From positions 1 through 12,652 of the forward strand of contig JBKPFU010000079.1 of NCBI GenBank assembly GCA_046728975.1: a stretch of DNA of 12,652 nucleotides, in the 5' to 3' direction. A model generated the notes under the pieces. It was given only the letters and a program-made list of their open reading frames with translations. It did no database searches and had not been told where the DNA came from. Both the position numbers and the translations under genes were made by a program. Positions 1 through 6,759 of this stretch are shown here, piece after piece (the first letter of the stretch is position 1; every line of letters begins with the position of its first letter). Source of the stretch: JBKPFU01 sp046728975 (GTDB taxonomy: Bacteria; Actinomycetota; Thermoleophilia; Gaiellales; Gaiellaceae).

Positions 1-186
1 TCCCTCGTAGGTGAACTGGGTGCCGGGAGTCAGCGGAAACCAACGATTATCGATCCGGGTCGGATCGGAGAATGTCCCGCGCCCACCGTCACTTACGGTG
101 ATTGCGCGAGACGTCGCAGGCGCCAGCGTGGCGAGCGCAAGCAGCGACGCAGCGCAGACGCACTTACCCCTTCTGCTAAAGGGCAC
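1..186 (-). CDS. Secreted protein of the DNxxxPxxPGTxxTY family, 5' end only
   Basis: The 5' end of a gene leaving the window at base 1; 62 codons are visible and stay open to the edge. The GTG start at 186 is chosen because GGGGGGAGG lies 4-5 nt upstream. Residues 2-8 are basic (PFSRRGK), residues 9-28 are a hydrophobic signal segment (ASLLALATLAPAT), and the SRA/I region suggests signal peptidase cleavage. No convincing lipobox is seen, although two Cys occur early in the segment. The mature part contains DNRWFPLTPGTQFTYEG, which matches DNPYWPMAPGTRWTY in the gene at the right edge of the window. I know this as a recurrent motif of conserved secreted proteins of unknown function. The gene is divergent from the first response regulator. 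No function is assigned. Confidence is high that it is coding and moderate for the family. Confidence 0.8.
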   Translation of the reverse strand, partial: MPFSRRGKCVCAASLLALATLAPATSRAITVSDGGRGTFSDPTRIDNRWFPLTPGTQFTYEG

Positions 187-218
187 AGACCTCCCCCCGG
201 ACGTCCTAGGCTTCTAAT

Positions 219-251
219 GAGCCTGCGCTGCGCATCCGTGCTGCGCAGCTC
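219..251. other. Imperfect hairpin in the 187-440 intergenic region
   Basis: Seen directly: GAGC (219-222) pairs with GCTC (248-251), and TGCGC (224-228) pairs with GCGCA (243-247) across a bulged C223. Inside, GCA (232-234) pairs with TGC (239-241) around a TCCG loop. It sits 10 nt before the T-tract hairpin at 261-282 on the plus strand. It could be the body of a short structured RNA or the leader of the leftward gene. Folding was done by eye. Confidence 0.45.
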
Positions 252-260
252 AACGTCTCT

Positions 261-282
261 CCGCCGCGACGGGCGGTTTTTT
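261..282 (+). terminator. Rho-independent-type terminator, plus strand
   Basis: CCGCC (261-265) and GGCGG (272-276) form a 5-bp GC stem with a 6-nt loop, followed at once by six T (277-282). The T-tract is on the plus strand only. No plus-strand gene precedes it in the window: the only gene to the left runs the other way. It therefore either ends a small transcript starting around 187-219, or stops antisense or read-through transcription before the first response regulator. The stem is short, so strength is uncertain. Confidence 0.5.
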
Positions 283-284
283 GG

Positions 285-323
285 AAGAGAGGAAGGGCTC
301 ACCCCAAACCCTTGTGCTCTCTT
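285..323. other. Long imperfect hairpin upstream of the first response regulator
   Basis: AAGAGAG (285-291) pairs with CTCTCTT (317-323) and AAGGG (293-297) pairs with CCCTT (309-313). A 1 x 3 internal bulge separates the two stems and the loop is 11 nt. The structure starts two bases after the T-tract terminator and ends eight bases before the repeat at 331. It could act as RNA structure or as a DNA dyad for a regulator. A smaller stem follows at 349-367 (GGGTTG / CAACCC, 7-nt loop). Confidence 0.4.
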
Positions 324-330
324 AGAATTC

Positions 331-347
331 TCTCATACTACCCTCAG
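331..347 (+). promoter_or_regulatory. Degenerate direct-repeat operator before the first response regulator
   Basis: TCTCAT (331-336), 5 bp (actac), then CCTCAG (342-347): the same 11-bp period as the clearer sites at 2524, 9982, 10005 and 12114. The second box differs from TCTCAT at two positions. Unlike the other sites, no TAnnnT hexamer lies about 10 bp downstream (TTTGCA is at that spot), so the promoter itself is not located. It probably serves the operon starting at 441, with a leader of some 75-90 nt containing the small hairpin at 349-367. Weakest member of the set. Confidence 0.4.
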
Positions 348-440
348 CGGGTTGTGGTTTGCAACCCTCGCACCGCAAAGGTGGATGAACGGTAGGCTTG
401 CCGCGCCCTGCGGTCTAACCTGGTGGGCACCTGGAGCGAG

Positions 441-1136
441 ATGCCCGAGACGGATACGCCCACGATGCGCCTTCTGCTGGTCGAGGACGACCGTAAGCTG
501 GTGCGGGCCCTCGAGCGCGGCCTGCGCGCCGAGGGTTACGACGTGGACGCCGCGTACACGGGCGAGGATGCGCTGTTGCAGGCCGACCAACAGGACTACG
601 ACGCTGTGGTGCTCGACCTGATGCTGCCGGGGGTCGACGGCTTCGCGGTGTGCGAGGAGCTACGGCGCCGGCCGGATTGGCTGCCGGTGCTGATGCTCAC
701 GGCGCGCTCGGAGGTCGCAGACAGGATCCGCGGCCTGGACGCCGGCGCGGACGACTACCTCGTCAAGCCGTTCGACTTCGGGGAGCTCCTCGCGCGCCTG
801 CGAGCGCTCGTACGCCGCTCTCCGACGGAGCGCATGGCGACGCTCGAGGTCGGAGAGCTGCGCTTGGATTCGGCCACCCGCATGGTGACCAGAGCCGGCA
901 GGGAGGTCGAGCTCACGGCACGCGAGTTCCAAGTGCTCGAGCTTCTCGCCCGCCGCGCGGGACACGTGGTGTCGAGGCCGGAGCTGCTCGAGGAGATCTG
1001 GGAGGACGGCTCCGACGGATCGGCCAACGTCGTCGATGTCTACATCGGCTACCTGCGCAAGAAGCTCGAGGACCCATCCGGGCCCCAGCTCATCCGCACG
1101 GTGCGCGGGGTCGGGTTCGTCCTGGAGTCCGAGTGA
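441..1136 (+). CDS. OmpR/PhoB-family response regulator (first two-component system)
   Basis: DNA-binding response regulator, 231 aa, cytoplasmic. The receiver domain is at about residues 9-125: acidic cluster EDD (15-17), phospho-acceptor Asp59 in VVLDLMLPG, the conserved LTAR segment, and the switch Lys in DYLVKPFDFGELLARL. The C-terminal winged helix (about 135-228) has ELTAREFQVLELLARR and ends in the typical RTVRGVGFVLE. Start: ATG 441 has GGAG 5 nt upstream. ATG 465 would align exactly with the second regulator of this window (Asp51 in both) but has no clear ribosome site; GTG 423 is less likely. Its stop overlaps the kinase start by 4 nt, so the two are translationally coupled. It is clearly paralogous to the regulator at 10045. 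Its likely targets are the TCTCAT repeats described here, but which regulator binds which site cannot be decided from sequence. Confidence 0.93.
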   Translation: MPETDTPTMRLLLVEDDRKLVRALERGLRAEGYDVDAAYTGEDALLQADQQDYDAVVLDLMLPGVDGFAVCEELRRRPDWLPVLMLTARSEVADRIRGLDAGADDYLVKPFDFGELLARLRALVRRSPTERMATLEVGELRLDSATRMVTRAGREVELTAREFQVLELLARRAGHVVSRPELLEEIWEDGSDGSANVVDVYIGYLRKKLEDPSGPQLIRTVRGVGFVLESE

Positions 1137-2518
1137 GACTTCCGATCCGCACGCGCCTCACCGCGTGGTATGCGGCGCTGCTCGCCGTGATCATCGTCGT
1201 GCTCGGCGCGTTCCTGGTGCTCCAGCTTCGCTCCGACCTGCAGCAGCAGGTCGACCGCGACGTGCGCGAGGGCGCGGACATCGTCGCCCAGGGCTACTCC
1301 ACCGAAGGGACGGCCGAGTTCCTCGAGGTCGCCGAGAAGGCGCTCCCGCGTGGCGGCTCCGGCGCCCAGGTCCTCGACCCCGAGGGCCGCATCCTGCTCA
1401 CGGACGGCGACCGGGTCGCCAATCGCCATCTGGCGCCGGCCGGCGCGCGCGCCGACGCACTGCGCGGGCGACCGCGCCTGCTCACCGTCGCCCTCGGCGA
1501 GGACGGGCAGCGCTACCGCGCGATGATTCTGGCGGTCCGGCGCCTCGGAATGCTGCGGGTCGTTGTCGTGGCCGAGTCCCTGGCGAACGTCGAGCGGTCG
1601 GTCAACCAGGTCCTGCTCCTTCTGCTCCTCGCCGGACCGGCCGCACTGGCCGCCACGGCTCTCGGTGGCTGGTGGCTCGCGCGCAAGGCGCTGCTCCCGG
1701 TCGAGCGCATGACCTCGCAGGCCGAGGAGATCAGCATCGATCGCCTGCACGAGCGGGTCGCCGTGCCGCAAGCCAGGGACGAGATCGGCCATCTCGCCGA
1801 GACGCTCAACGCGATGCTCGCCCGCCTCGAGCAGGGCATCATCGACAAGCGCCGCCTGATCGCGGACGCCTCGCACGAGCTCCGCACGCCGCTTGCGGTC
1901 ATGCGCGCGGAGCTCGACGTCACGTTGCGCTCGCGCGACCTATCGCCCGAGTCGCGTGAGGTGCTCGAGAGCTCGCGCGAGGAGGTCGCCAGGATGAGCC
2001 GCACCGTCGACGACCTCATGACGCTGGCCGAGGTCGACGAAGGCCGGCTCGGTCTGCTGCCGAGGCGCGTGCAGCTGCGCTCGGCGATCGACGCGGCGGC
2101 GCGTCCGCTCGGGCCGCTCGCGACGGCCAAGGGCGTCCGGCTCGAGATCGGCGGCGATGCGTGCCTGACCGAGGCCGATCCCCATCGGCTGCACCAGGCT
2201 CTGACGAACTTCATCGAGAACGCGATCAAGTACGCCAACCCCGACGGGCTCGTCCGCGTCACCGCATGGTGCCGGGACGATGAGGTCGGGGTGACGGTCG
2301 CCGACGACGGGCCGGGGATCGGACCAGAAGCGCGACTGCACGTCTTCGACCGCTTCTACCGCGTCGACGGTGCGCGCAGTCGCGAAGGCGGGGGGAGCGG
2401 CCTGGGCCTGGCGATCTGCCGTGAGATCGCCGACGCGCACGGTGGCCGCGTCTGGGTCGAGAGTGAGGAGGGCAGCGGGAGCGCGTTCTCGCTCGCTCTC
2501 CCGCGGACCGCCGGCTAG
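1133..2518 (+). CDS. Sensor histidine kinase (first two-component system)
   Basis: Membrane sensor kinase, 461 aa. The GTG start at 1133 overlaps the regulator stop (GTGA). Order: cytoplasmic RLPIRTRLT, TM1 about 12-31, an extracytoplasmic sensor region of about 125 residues with no family I recognise, TM2 about 158-182, HAMP linker to about 236, then a HisKA dimerisation domain with DASHELRTPLAVM (phospho-His248). The ATP-binding domain follows with N-box NFIENAIKYA (Asn359 onward), G1 box DDGPGIG and G2 box GSGLGLAI. All catalytic boxes are intact. It should phosphorylate the regulator encoded just upstream. Just 5 nt after the stop codon a direct-repeat operator begins, driving the ABC-2 genes. 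It is similar in length and order to the second kinase (460 aa), and both begin with a LPIRxRLTA segment, so the pair arose by duplication of the system or shared descent. The longer upstream reading frame from 650 is not used. Confidence 0.93.
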   Translation: MRLPIRTRLTAWYAALLAVIIVVLGAFLVLQLRSDLQQQVDRDVREGADIVAQGYSTEGTAEFLEVAEKALPRGGSGAQVLDPEGRILLTDGDRVANRHLAPAGARADALRGRPRLLTVALGEDGQRYRAMILAVRRLGMLRVVVVAESLANVERSVNQVLLLLLLAGPAALAATALGGWWLARKALLPVERMTSQAEEISIDRLHERVAVPQARDEIGHLAETLNAMLARLEQGIIDKRRLIADASHELRTPLAVMRAELDVTLRSRDLSPESREVLESSREEVARMSRTVDDLMTLAEVDEGRLGLLPRRVQLRSAIDAAARPLGPLATAKGVRLEIGGDACLTEADPHRLHQALTNFIENAIKYANPDGLVRVTAWCRDDEVGVTVADDGPGIGPEARLHVFDRFYRVDGARSREGGGSGLGLAICREIADAHGGRVWVESEEGSGSAFSLALPRTAG

Positions 2519-2523
2519 GGCGT

Positions 2524-2556
2524 CCTCATCCTCGCCTCATCTGTGCCGCCTAGCCT
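2524..2556 (+). promoter_or_regulatory. Direct-repeat operator and promoter of the ABC-2 operon
   Basis: CCTCAT (2524-2529), 5 bp, CCTCAT (2535-2540), exactly 10 bp, then TAGCCT (2551-2556), which fits the actinobacterial TAnnnT -10. There is no -35 at the usual place; the second box lies there, as expected for an activator-dependent promoter of the OmpR class. Aligned with the site at 12114-12146, 24 of 33 positions are identical. Predicted transcription start is near 2563, leaving a short leader that contains GGAGG (2569-2573) for the ATG at 2580. Confidence 0.65.
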
Positions 2557-2579
2557 CGCGACGCATCCGGAGGCTCCCG

Positions 2580-3299
2580 ATGACTCTCGAGGCGCACGCA
2601 CTCACCAAGGCCTACCGCGCCCTCGTAGCGGTCGAGGAGCTCAGCTTCACCGCCGAGGCCGGCGAGGTGATCGGCCTTCTGGGACCCAACGGCGCGGGCA
2701 AGACCACGGCGATCCGCGTGCTGACGACGATCCTCGCCCCGACGTCGGGCAGCTTCACGGTGGCCGGGATCCCGCACACGCGCCCGGCGGAGATACGGCG
2801 GCGGGTCGGTGTGCTGCCCGAGAGCGCGGGCTATCCGGAGCAGCAGACGGGCATCGAGTTCCTGCGCTACCACGCGCGCCTGTACGGTCACAGCCGCGCG
2901 AGCGCCGACGCCACGGCCGCCGTGCTGCTGCGAGACGTCGGGTTGGCCGATCGCCAGTCGTCGCCGATCTCGACCTACAGCCGGGGGATGCGCCAGCGGC
3001 TCGGCATCGCCCGGGCGCTGGTCAACGACCCGGCGGTCGTCTTCCTCGACGAGCCGACGCTCGGCCTGGATCCCGCGGGTCAGGAGCAGATCATGCGCGT
3101 GATCGAGGGCATGGCGCGCGAGCGCGCCGCGACAGTCGTCCTGAGCACCCACCTGCTCGCGGAGGTCGAGGAGGTCTGCTCGCGCGTGCTCATCCTCAAC
3201 CGCGGGCACCTCGTCGCCGACGGGACGGTCGCCGAGGTGACCCAGCGGGCGGGCGGACGGCTGAGCGATGCGTTCCTGGCGATGACCGAGGCCGGCTGA
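2580..3299 (+). CDS. ABC-2 type transporter ATP-binding protein
   Basis: Cytoplasmic ATPase of an ABC-2 (NatA/DrrA/CcmA-like) exporter, 239 aa, the usual length for a stand-alone subunit. Visible motifs: Walker A GPNGAGKTT (35-43), LPESAGYPEQQ region (about 80-89) at the Q-loop, signature YSRGMRQRL (133-141, SRGM in place of SGGQ, common in this subfamily), Walker B VVFLDEP with Asp157/Glu158, D-loop GLDP, and switch His191 in LSTH. Start: ATG 2580 has GGAGG 6 nt upstream; longer in-frame extensions overlap the kinase and are rejected. Its stop overlaps the permease start by one base (TGATG), so they form a coupled pair. It has its own promoter just upstream (2524-2556) and may also be read through from the regulator/kinase operon. 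Substrate unknown. Confidence 0.93.
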   Translation: MTLEAHALTKAYRALVAVEELSFTAEAGEVIGLLGPNGAGKTTAIRVLTTILAPTSGSFTVAGIPHTRPAEIRRRVGVLPESAGYPEQQTGIEFLRYHARLYGHSRASADATAAVLLRDVGLADRQSSPISTYSRGMRQRLGIARALVNDPAVVFLDEPTLGLDPAGQEQIMRVIEGMARERAATVVLSTHLLAEVEEVCSRVLILNRGHLVADGTVAEVTQRAGGRLSDAFLAMTEAG

Positions 3300-4060
3300 T
3301 GGCCATCGTGGCCCGACAGGAGCTGCGCGACCTGTGGCTGGCCGGGCGCGGCTTCCTGCTCGCGTTCGCGTTCAGCGTGCTGCTCAGCGCGATCACCTAT
3401 CTGGCCGCCACGAACGAAGCGCTGAACTTCCTGGAGCGGCGCGAGTCGGTGAACCTGGCCCTCCAGGTGGCGGTCGGGGTGGGTGCGCTCATGGCGCTGC
3501 TCGTCGCCGCCGACGCGATCAGCGGAGAGCGCGAGCGCGGGACGCTCGAGAGCCTCCTGCTCACGCCGATGCCGCGAGCCTCGCTCGTCTCGGGCAAGCT
3601 GCTCGCCGCGCTCTCCCTGTGGATCGGCGCGATGGCGATCGCGGTGCCGTACGTGTGGTTCCTCGGGCACCAGGTCGGAGCCGCCGGCGAGGCGATGCTC
3701 ATCGGCCTGGTCGCCGGAACGCTGCTGGCCATCGCGCTCACCGCCTTCGGGATCGTGGTCAGCACGCTGGCCCGCTCGAACCGGATCAGCCTGTCGGTGA
3801 GCCTGTTCGTCCTGCTGGCGCTGTTCGCGCCGACGCAGCTTCCGACCGGGGCGCAGCAGGGCTGGGCGGGGGAGCTGCTGCTGCGCGTCAACCCCGTCAC
3901 CGCGACCCTGCACTACATCGGGCGGGTCGTTGTCGACCAGCACGCCTGGACGCGGGACCTGAGCTGGCTCGTCTCGCCGCTCGTCGGCGCAGTGGTGCTC
4001 ACCGCGCTCGCGGTCGCCGTCGCGCCGCGCTTCATCACGCTGCGCGGAGGCGCGCTCTGA
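3299..4060 (+). CDS. ABC-2 type transporter permease
   Basis: Inner-membrane subunit partnering the ATPase just upstream, 253 aa. Six hydrophobic segments are visible, at about residues 19-38, 53-74, 100-123, 133-158, 163-181 and 225-243. Between the second and third lies ISGERERGTLESLLLTP (about 74-90), the coupling-helix motif typical of ABC-2 permeases of the NosY/GldF/ABC2_membrane_2 type that contact the ATPase. ATG 3299 overlaps the upstream TGA, and its own TGA overlaps the next ATG (4060) in the same way, so three genes are translated as a chain. One ATPase plus one permease of this size would assemble as a 2+2 homodimer. The family exports lipids, drugs, peptides or cofactors; the substrate here is not deducible. 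Confidence 0.9.
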   Translation: MAIVARQELRDLWLAGRGFLLAFAFSVLLSAITYLAATNEALNFLERRESVNLALQVAVGVGALMALLVAADAISGERERGTLESLLLTPMPRASLVSGKLLAALSLWIGAMAIAVPYVWFLGHQVGAAGEAMLIGLVAGTLLAIALTAFGIVVSTLARSNRISLSVSLFVLLALFAPTQLPTGAQQGWAGELLLRVNPVTATLHYIGRVVVDQHAWTRDLSWLVSPLVGAVVLTALAVAVAPRFITLRGGAL

Positions 4061-4578
4061 TGAGGATGCGCCGCGTCCGCGCACTCGCGGCGTTCCTGCT
4101 GGTCGTGAGCGCGACGCCCGCACCCGGTGCCGCGCCCGCCGCATCGCCCGTTGTCTCCATGAGTCGCACGCATGTGGCGACGAGCATCGGCGAGGAGTTC
4201 CGGTTCACGTCGGTGATCGCCAACGCCGGATCGGCGCCGCTCTCGGGGCTGGTCGCGCACGTCGACGTCGTCAGCTGGGACCGCGACGTCTACGTCGACC
4301 CGGAGGACTGGTCGTCGGAGCGCACCCGGTACCTGCCGCCGCTCGCCCCCGGAGGCTCGATCGAGGTGCCGTGGACGGTCAAGGCCGTCAACTCCGGGCA
4401 CCTCGCCGTGTACGTGACGGTGCTCGGGGCCGGGCGGCCCGTCACCGGACCGGCGCTCGACGCGCGCGTCGCTTCGCGCACCACGATCGACGCCGGAGGC
4501 GCGCTGCCGCTCGCCGTAGGCGTCCCGGCGCTGCTGGGCGTCCTGGCGATCGGCGTTCGCCGTCGCCGGCCGCGCTGA
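4060..4578 (+). CDS. Membrane-anchored extracellular NEW3/CARDB-like domain protein
   Basis: 172 aa. Basic N-terminus (MRMRRVR), hydrophobic signal segment about 8-20, then an Ala/Pro-rich stretch to about residue 30. The mature region (about 33-140) looks like an immunoglobulin-like NEW3/CARDB fold: EEFRFTSVIANAGSAPLSGL and, later, LPPLAPGGSIEVPWTVKAVNSG are typical of such beta-sandwich domains. A C-terminal hydrophobic helix (about 146-164) ends in RRRRPR, so the protein should be held in the membrane with its domain outside. The start overlaps the permease stop (TGATG), so it is made with the ABC-2 transporter and may be an accessory or substrate-handling part of it. The domain call rests on pattern memory, not a search. 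It ends 6 bp from the stop of the convergent lipoprotein gene. Confidence 0.8.
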   Translation: MRMRRVRALAAFLLVVSATPAPGAAPAASPVVSMSRTHVATSIGEEFRFTSVIANAGSAPLSGLVAHVDVVSWDRDVYVDPEDWSSERTRYLPPLAPGGSIEVPWTVKAVNSGHLAVYVTVLGAGRPVTGPALDARVASRTTIDAGGALPLAVGVPALLGVLAIGVRRRRPR

Positions 4579-4584
4579 GCGCGG
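4570..4584. terminator. Candidate bidirectional terminator hairpin between convergent operons
   Basis: CCGCGC (4570-4575), then TGA (4576-4578, the stop of the plus-strand gene), then GCGCGG (4579-4584): a perfect 6-bp GC palindrome with a 3-nt loop, ending exactly where the stop of the minus-strand gene begins (4585). There is no T-tract on either strand, so this is at most a hairpin-only terminator or a chance GC palindrome. Nothing else separates the two operons. Confidence 0.35.
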
Positions 4585-5520
4585 TCAGCGCAACGGCTTG
4601 ACCTGGCTGATCAGCGCCTGGTTGCGCTGGCGGAACTGGGCCTCGTACTGGGGCCGGACCTTCGACTCGATCGGCGTGATCTCCTTGCGCTCACACGCGT
4701 AGTCGGCGCGCGCGATGGCGACCTCCTCGCGCTGCAGCTTCGCGAGGGCCGCGTGGTCGTAGGCCAGCGGCTTGTGACCCGAGGCGGGGCCGGTGGCGAA
4801 CGGGCCAGGTATCGGGCCGACGATGCGCTCCATCCGCTTGGTCAGGTCGGCGTCGATCTCGTCCGGGTCCTCGTAGCGATAGCCGGCCTTGGCCATGCAC
4901 GCGGTCCAGTGCTCGAGCGCGCGGACCATCCGCTGGTCCTCGAGGATGCGCTCGTCGAGCTGGTCGAGCTTGCCTTGCAGCTGCGTGAGTACCTGAGCGC
5001 CGCCGAAGACCGTCTCGGTCGCCTTCCGGGTACAGCCGCCGAGCTTGGTGAAGTCGCCGCTGTCGACGGCGGCCTGGAAGGTGGCGCCCGCGTTCTCGCC
5101 CCACAGCGCGCGGTCGTAGGCCCGCCGGTCGGCGGGGCCGAGGCCGGCGCGCAGCCTCTGGTTCGGATCGGCCTGCGAGCCGCCCCGGCCCCAGAGCGTG
5201 CTGATCCCATAGCCGAACTGCTCGAGGAAGTCCTCGTCGGTGAGCCGGCTGACCCCGGTGACCGCAGCGCGCTGCGCGAACGGATCGATCGGGACGTAGT
5301 CGAAGCCCTGGGCCTTCATGCACTCGCGGATGTCGGCTTCGACGCGGCTCTGGCGCGCCATGATCCCGGCGGTGTCGAAGCCGAGCTGGTCCTCGACCGG
5401 GCCGCTCGGCTGGCGCTTGGACGAGCTCTGGGTCGTCGGCGCCGAGTCGTCCCCGCCGCAGGCGGTCAGGGCCAGCGTGGCGCCCAGGGCGAGGACGGCG
5501 AGAGCCTTGGTGAAGCGCAT
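4585..5520 (-). CDS. Lipoprotein with duplicated CMxxxGxxY motif
   Basis: Predicted lipoprotein, 311 aa, last gene of the efflux operon. ATG 5520 is chosen: GGAGG lies 4 nt upstream and a clean lipoprotein signal follows (hydrophobic core 6-19, lipobox LTAC with Cys21, then GGDDS). The mature protein has four further Cys: 67, 163, 208 and 276. Cys67 lies in CMKAQGFDY and Cys208 in CMAKAGYRY, so the protein seems to consist of two related halves, each with one such motif and one later Cys (GGC163, DYAC276); two disulfides are plausible. Similar lipoproteins of unknown function occur, to my memory, next to MacB-type permeases in actinobacteria. Position after the permease (21-nt gap) suggests an extracytoplasmic partner of that transporter. 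No catalytic motif is seen. Confidence 0.85.
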   Translation of the reverse strand: MRFTKALAVLALGATLALTACGGDDSAPTTQSSSKRQPSGPVEDQLGFDTAGIMARQSRVEADIRECMKAQGFDYVPIDPFAQRAAVTGVSRLTDEDFLEQFGYGISTLWGRGGSQADPNQRLRAGLGPADRRAYDRALWGENAGATFQAAVDSGDFTKLGGCTRKATETVFGGAQVLTQLQGKLDQLDERILEDQRMVRALEHWTACMAKAGYRYEDPDEIDADLTKRMERIVGPIPGPFATGPASGHKPLAYDHAALAKLQREEVAIARADYACERKEITPIESKVRPQYEAQFRQRNQALISQVKPLR

Positions 5521-5541
5521 GGTGCCTCCAGAGGACATGGG

Positions 5542-6759
5542 TCAGGTGCCGGCGCGCAGCGCCTCGACCGGCTCGAGTGCTGCGGCGCGCAGGGATGGGT
5601 AAGTCCCCGAGATCAGGCCGATCAGCGCGCCGAGCGCTGGCGCGCCGAGCGGGACCCACGGATCGAGGACCGGCGTCCACGTCTTCGCCGCCGAGACGGC
5701 GACGATGACGAGCGTGCCGAGGCTTGCTCCCATGATCCCGCCCGCGAAGCCCATGGCGGTGCTCTCGAGCAGGAACTGCGCGGCGATGTGGCGGCGCCCG
5801 GCGCCCAGCGCGCGGCGCAGCCCGATCTCGCCGACGCGCTCGAGCACGGACACCAGCGTGACGTTGGCGATGCCGATCGCCCCGACCAGGAGCGAGACGC
5901 CGCCGAGGAGCAGGAAGAGCGCGTTCAGATCGTTCTTGACCTCGCCGCGCAGCTGGCGCGGGTCGGGCGGGGAGGCCACCTTCAGCAGCGACGGATCGGC
6001 GGGGCTGAGCGCCACCGGCGCCTGGCGCGCGATGAGCTCGACTGCGCCGATCCGCGTCTCGATCTGGGCCAGCGCCGGCGCTCGCAGGCCGAACTCGCGC
6101 TCGGCCGTCCCCTCGGGCATGATCGCCGAGCCCAGCAGCGACGCGTGCCGGCGCACGCTCGACAGCAGCCCGATCACCGCGTAGAGCCGATCGTCTACGA
6201 AGACCGCCGGCTGTTGGTCGACGCGCTCGATCCCGAGGCGCCGGGCGGCGTTGGATCCGAGGACGAGGACGCGATCGGCGCGCTGCGAGTGGCCGGCGTC
6301 GAAGAACCGGCCGGTCGAGAGCCGCGCGTGCACGGCGCGGAAGAGCCCGGGGGAGGCGGCCTTCATCGGCAGCTGGATGGCGCCGGCGGCGAGCGGGTCG
6401 TTGACCGGCACCGACCGCACCAGCGCCCCGCGCACGTCGACGTCCGCCAACGTGCCGGCCTCCGCCACCCCGTTGAGGCGCCGCAGTCGCGATTCGGAGT
6501 CCCATGGCAGCACCGCTGCGCCCGACCCTCCGGCCCTGGTCGACGGGCTGACCACCACGTCGGTGGCCGAGAGCGCGTCGAAGCGGCCGACGATCTGGTT
6601 GCTGGCGGTCTTCGACAGCCCCAGCGTCGCGACGAGCGCGCCGACCCCGATCACGGTCCCCAGCACGGTCAGCGCGACGCGCGCCGGGCGCGCGAGCAGA
6701 CCGGCGACGGCCTCGGCGAAGAGGTCGCGCGGGCGCATGCGCGGGCCCGCGCCCTTCAC
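5542..6759 (-). CDS. MacB/FtsX-type ABC transporter permease
   Basis: Membrane subunit of a MacB-type ABC system, 405 aa. Layout: short basic N-terminus, TM1 about 25-48 (VALTVLGTVIGVGALVATLGL), a large extracytoplasmic domain (about 55-285), then three C-terminal helices. These include the diagnostic FtsX stretch from VTLVSVLERVGEIGLRRALGA to FLLESTAMGFAGGIMG, and the terminal TYPSLRAAALEPVEALR. The ATPase is a separate gene here, unlike E. coli MacB, where it is fused. GTG 6759 overlaps the ATPase stop by 4 nt (GTGTGA) with a GGAG about 6 nt upstream. MacB systems do not carry substrate through the membrane but move outer partners mechanically, so the adaptor (7481-9352) and the lipoprotein (4585-5520) are likely partners. 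Antibiotic, peptide or lipoprotein handling are possible roles. Confidence 0.93.
   Translation of the reverse strand: MKGAGPRMRPRDLFAEAVAGLLARPARVALTVLGTVIGVGALVATLGLSKTASNQIVGRFDALSATDVVVSPSTRAGGSGAAVLPWDSESRLRRLNGVAEAGTLADVDVRGALVRSVPVNDPLAAGAIQLPMKAASPGLFRAVHARLSTGRFFDAGHSQRADRVLVLGSNAARRLGIERVDQQPAVFVDDRLYAVIGLLSSVRRHASLLGSAIMPEGTAEREFGLRAPALAQIETRIGAVELIARQAPVALSPADPSLLKVASPPDPRQLRGEVKNDLNALFLLLGGVSLLVGAIGIANVTLVSVLERVGEIGLRRALGAGRRHIAAQFLLESTAMGFAGGIMGASLGTLVIVAVSAAKTWTPVLDPWVPLGAPALGALIGLISGTYPSLRAAALEPVEALRAGT

Noticed and set aside
201..233. Possible regulon operator for the left-edge gene on the minus strand (GCTCAT near 222-217)
   Set aside because: Only one half-box matches; the partner at 11 bp is too degenerate and the candidate -10 (TAGGAC) has the wrong spacing.
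93..302. Small minus-strand frame with Arg/Ser-rich product
   Set aside because: It overlaps the left-edge secreted gene in another frame and has no domain; the GTG 186 frame has a ribosome site and a signal peptide instead.
312..339. Sigma70-like promoter TTGTGC with CATACT, 16-bp spacer, before the first regulator
   Set aside because: Poor -35 and short spacer; it overlaps the repeat boxes and the hairpin arm, so it was not listed as a promoter, though it cannot be excluded.
650..1132. In-frame upstream extension of the first kinase
   Set aside because: Overlaps the response regulator and translates to Arg/Gly-rich sequence; GTG 1133 gives the normal kinase start with a 4-nt overlap.
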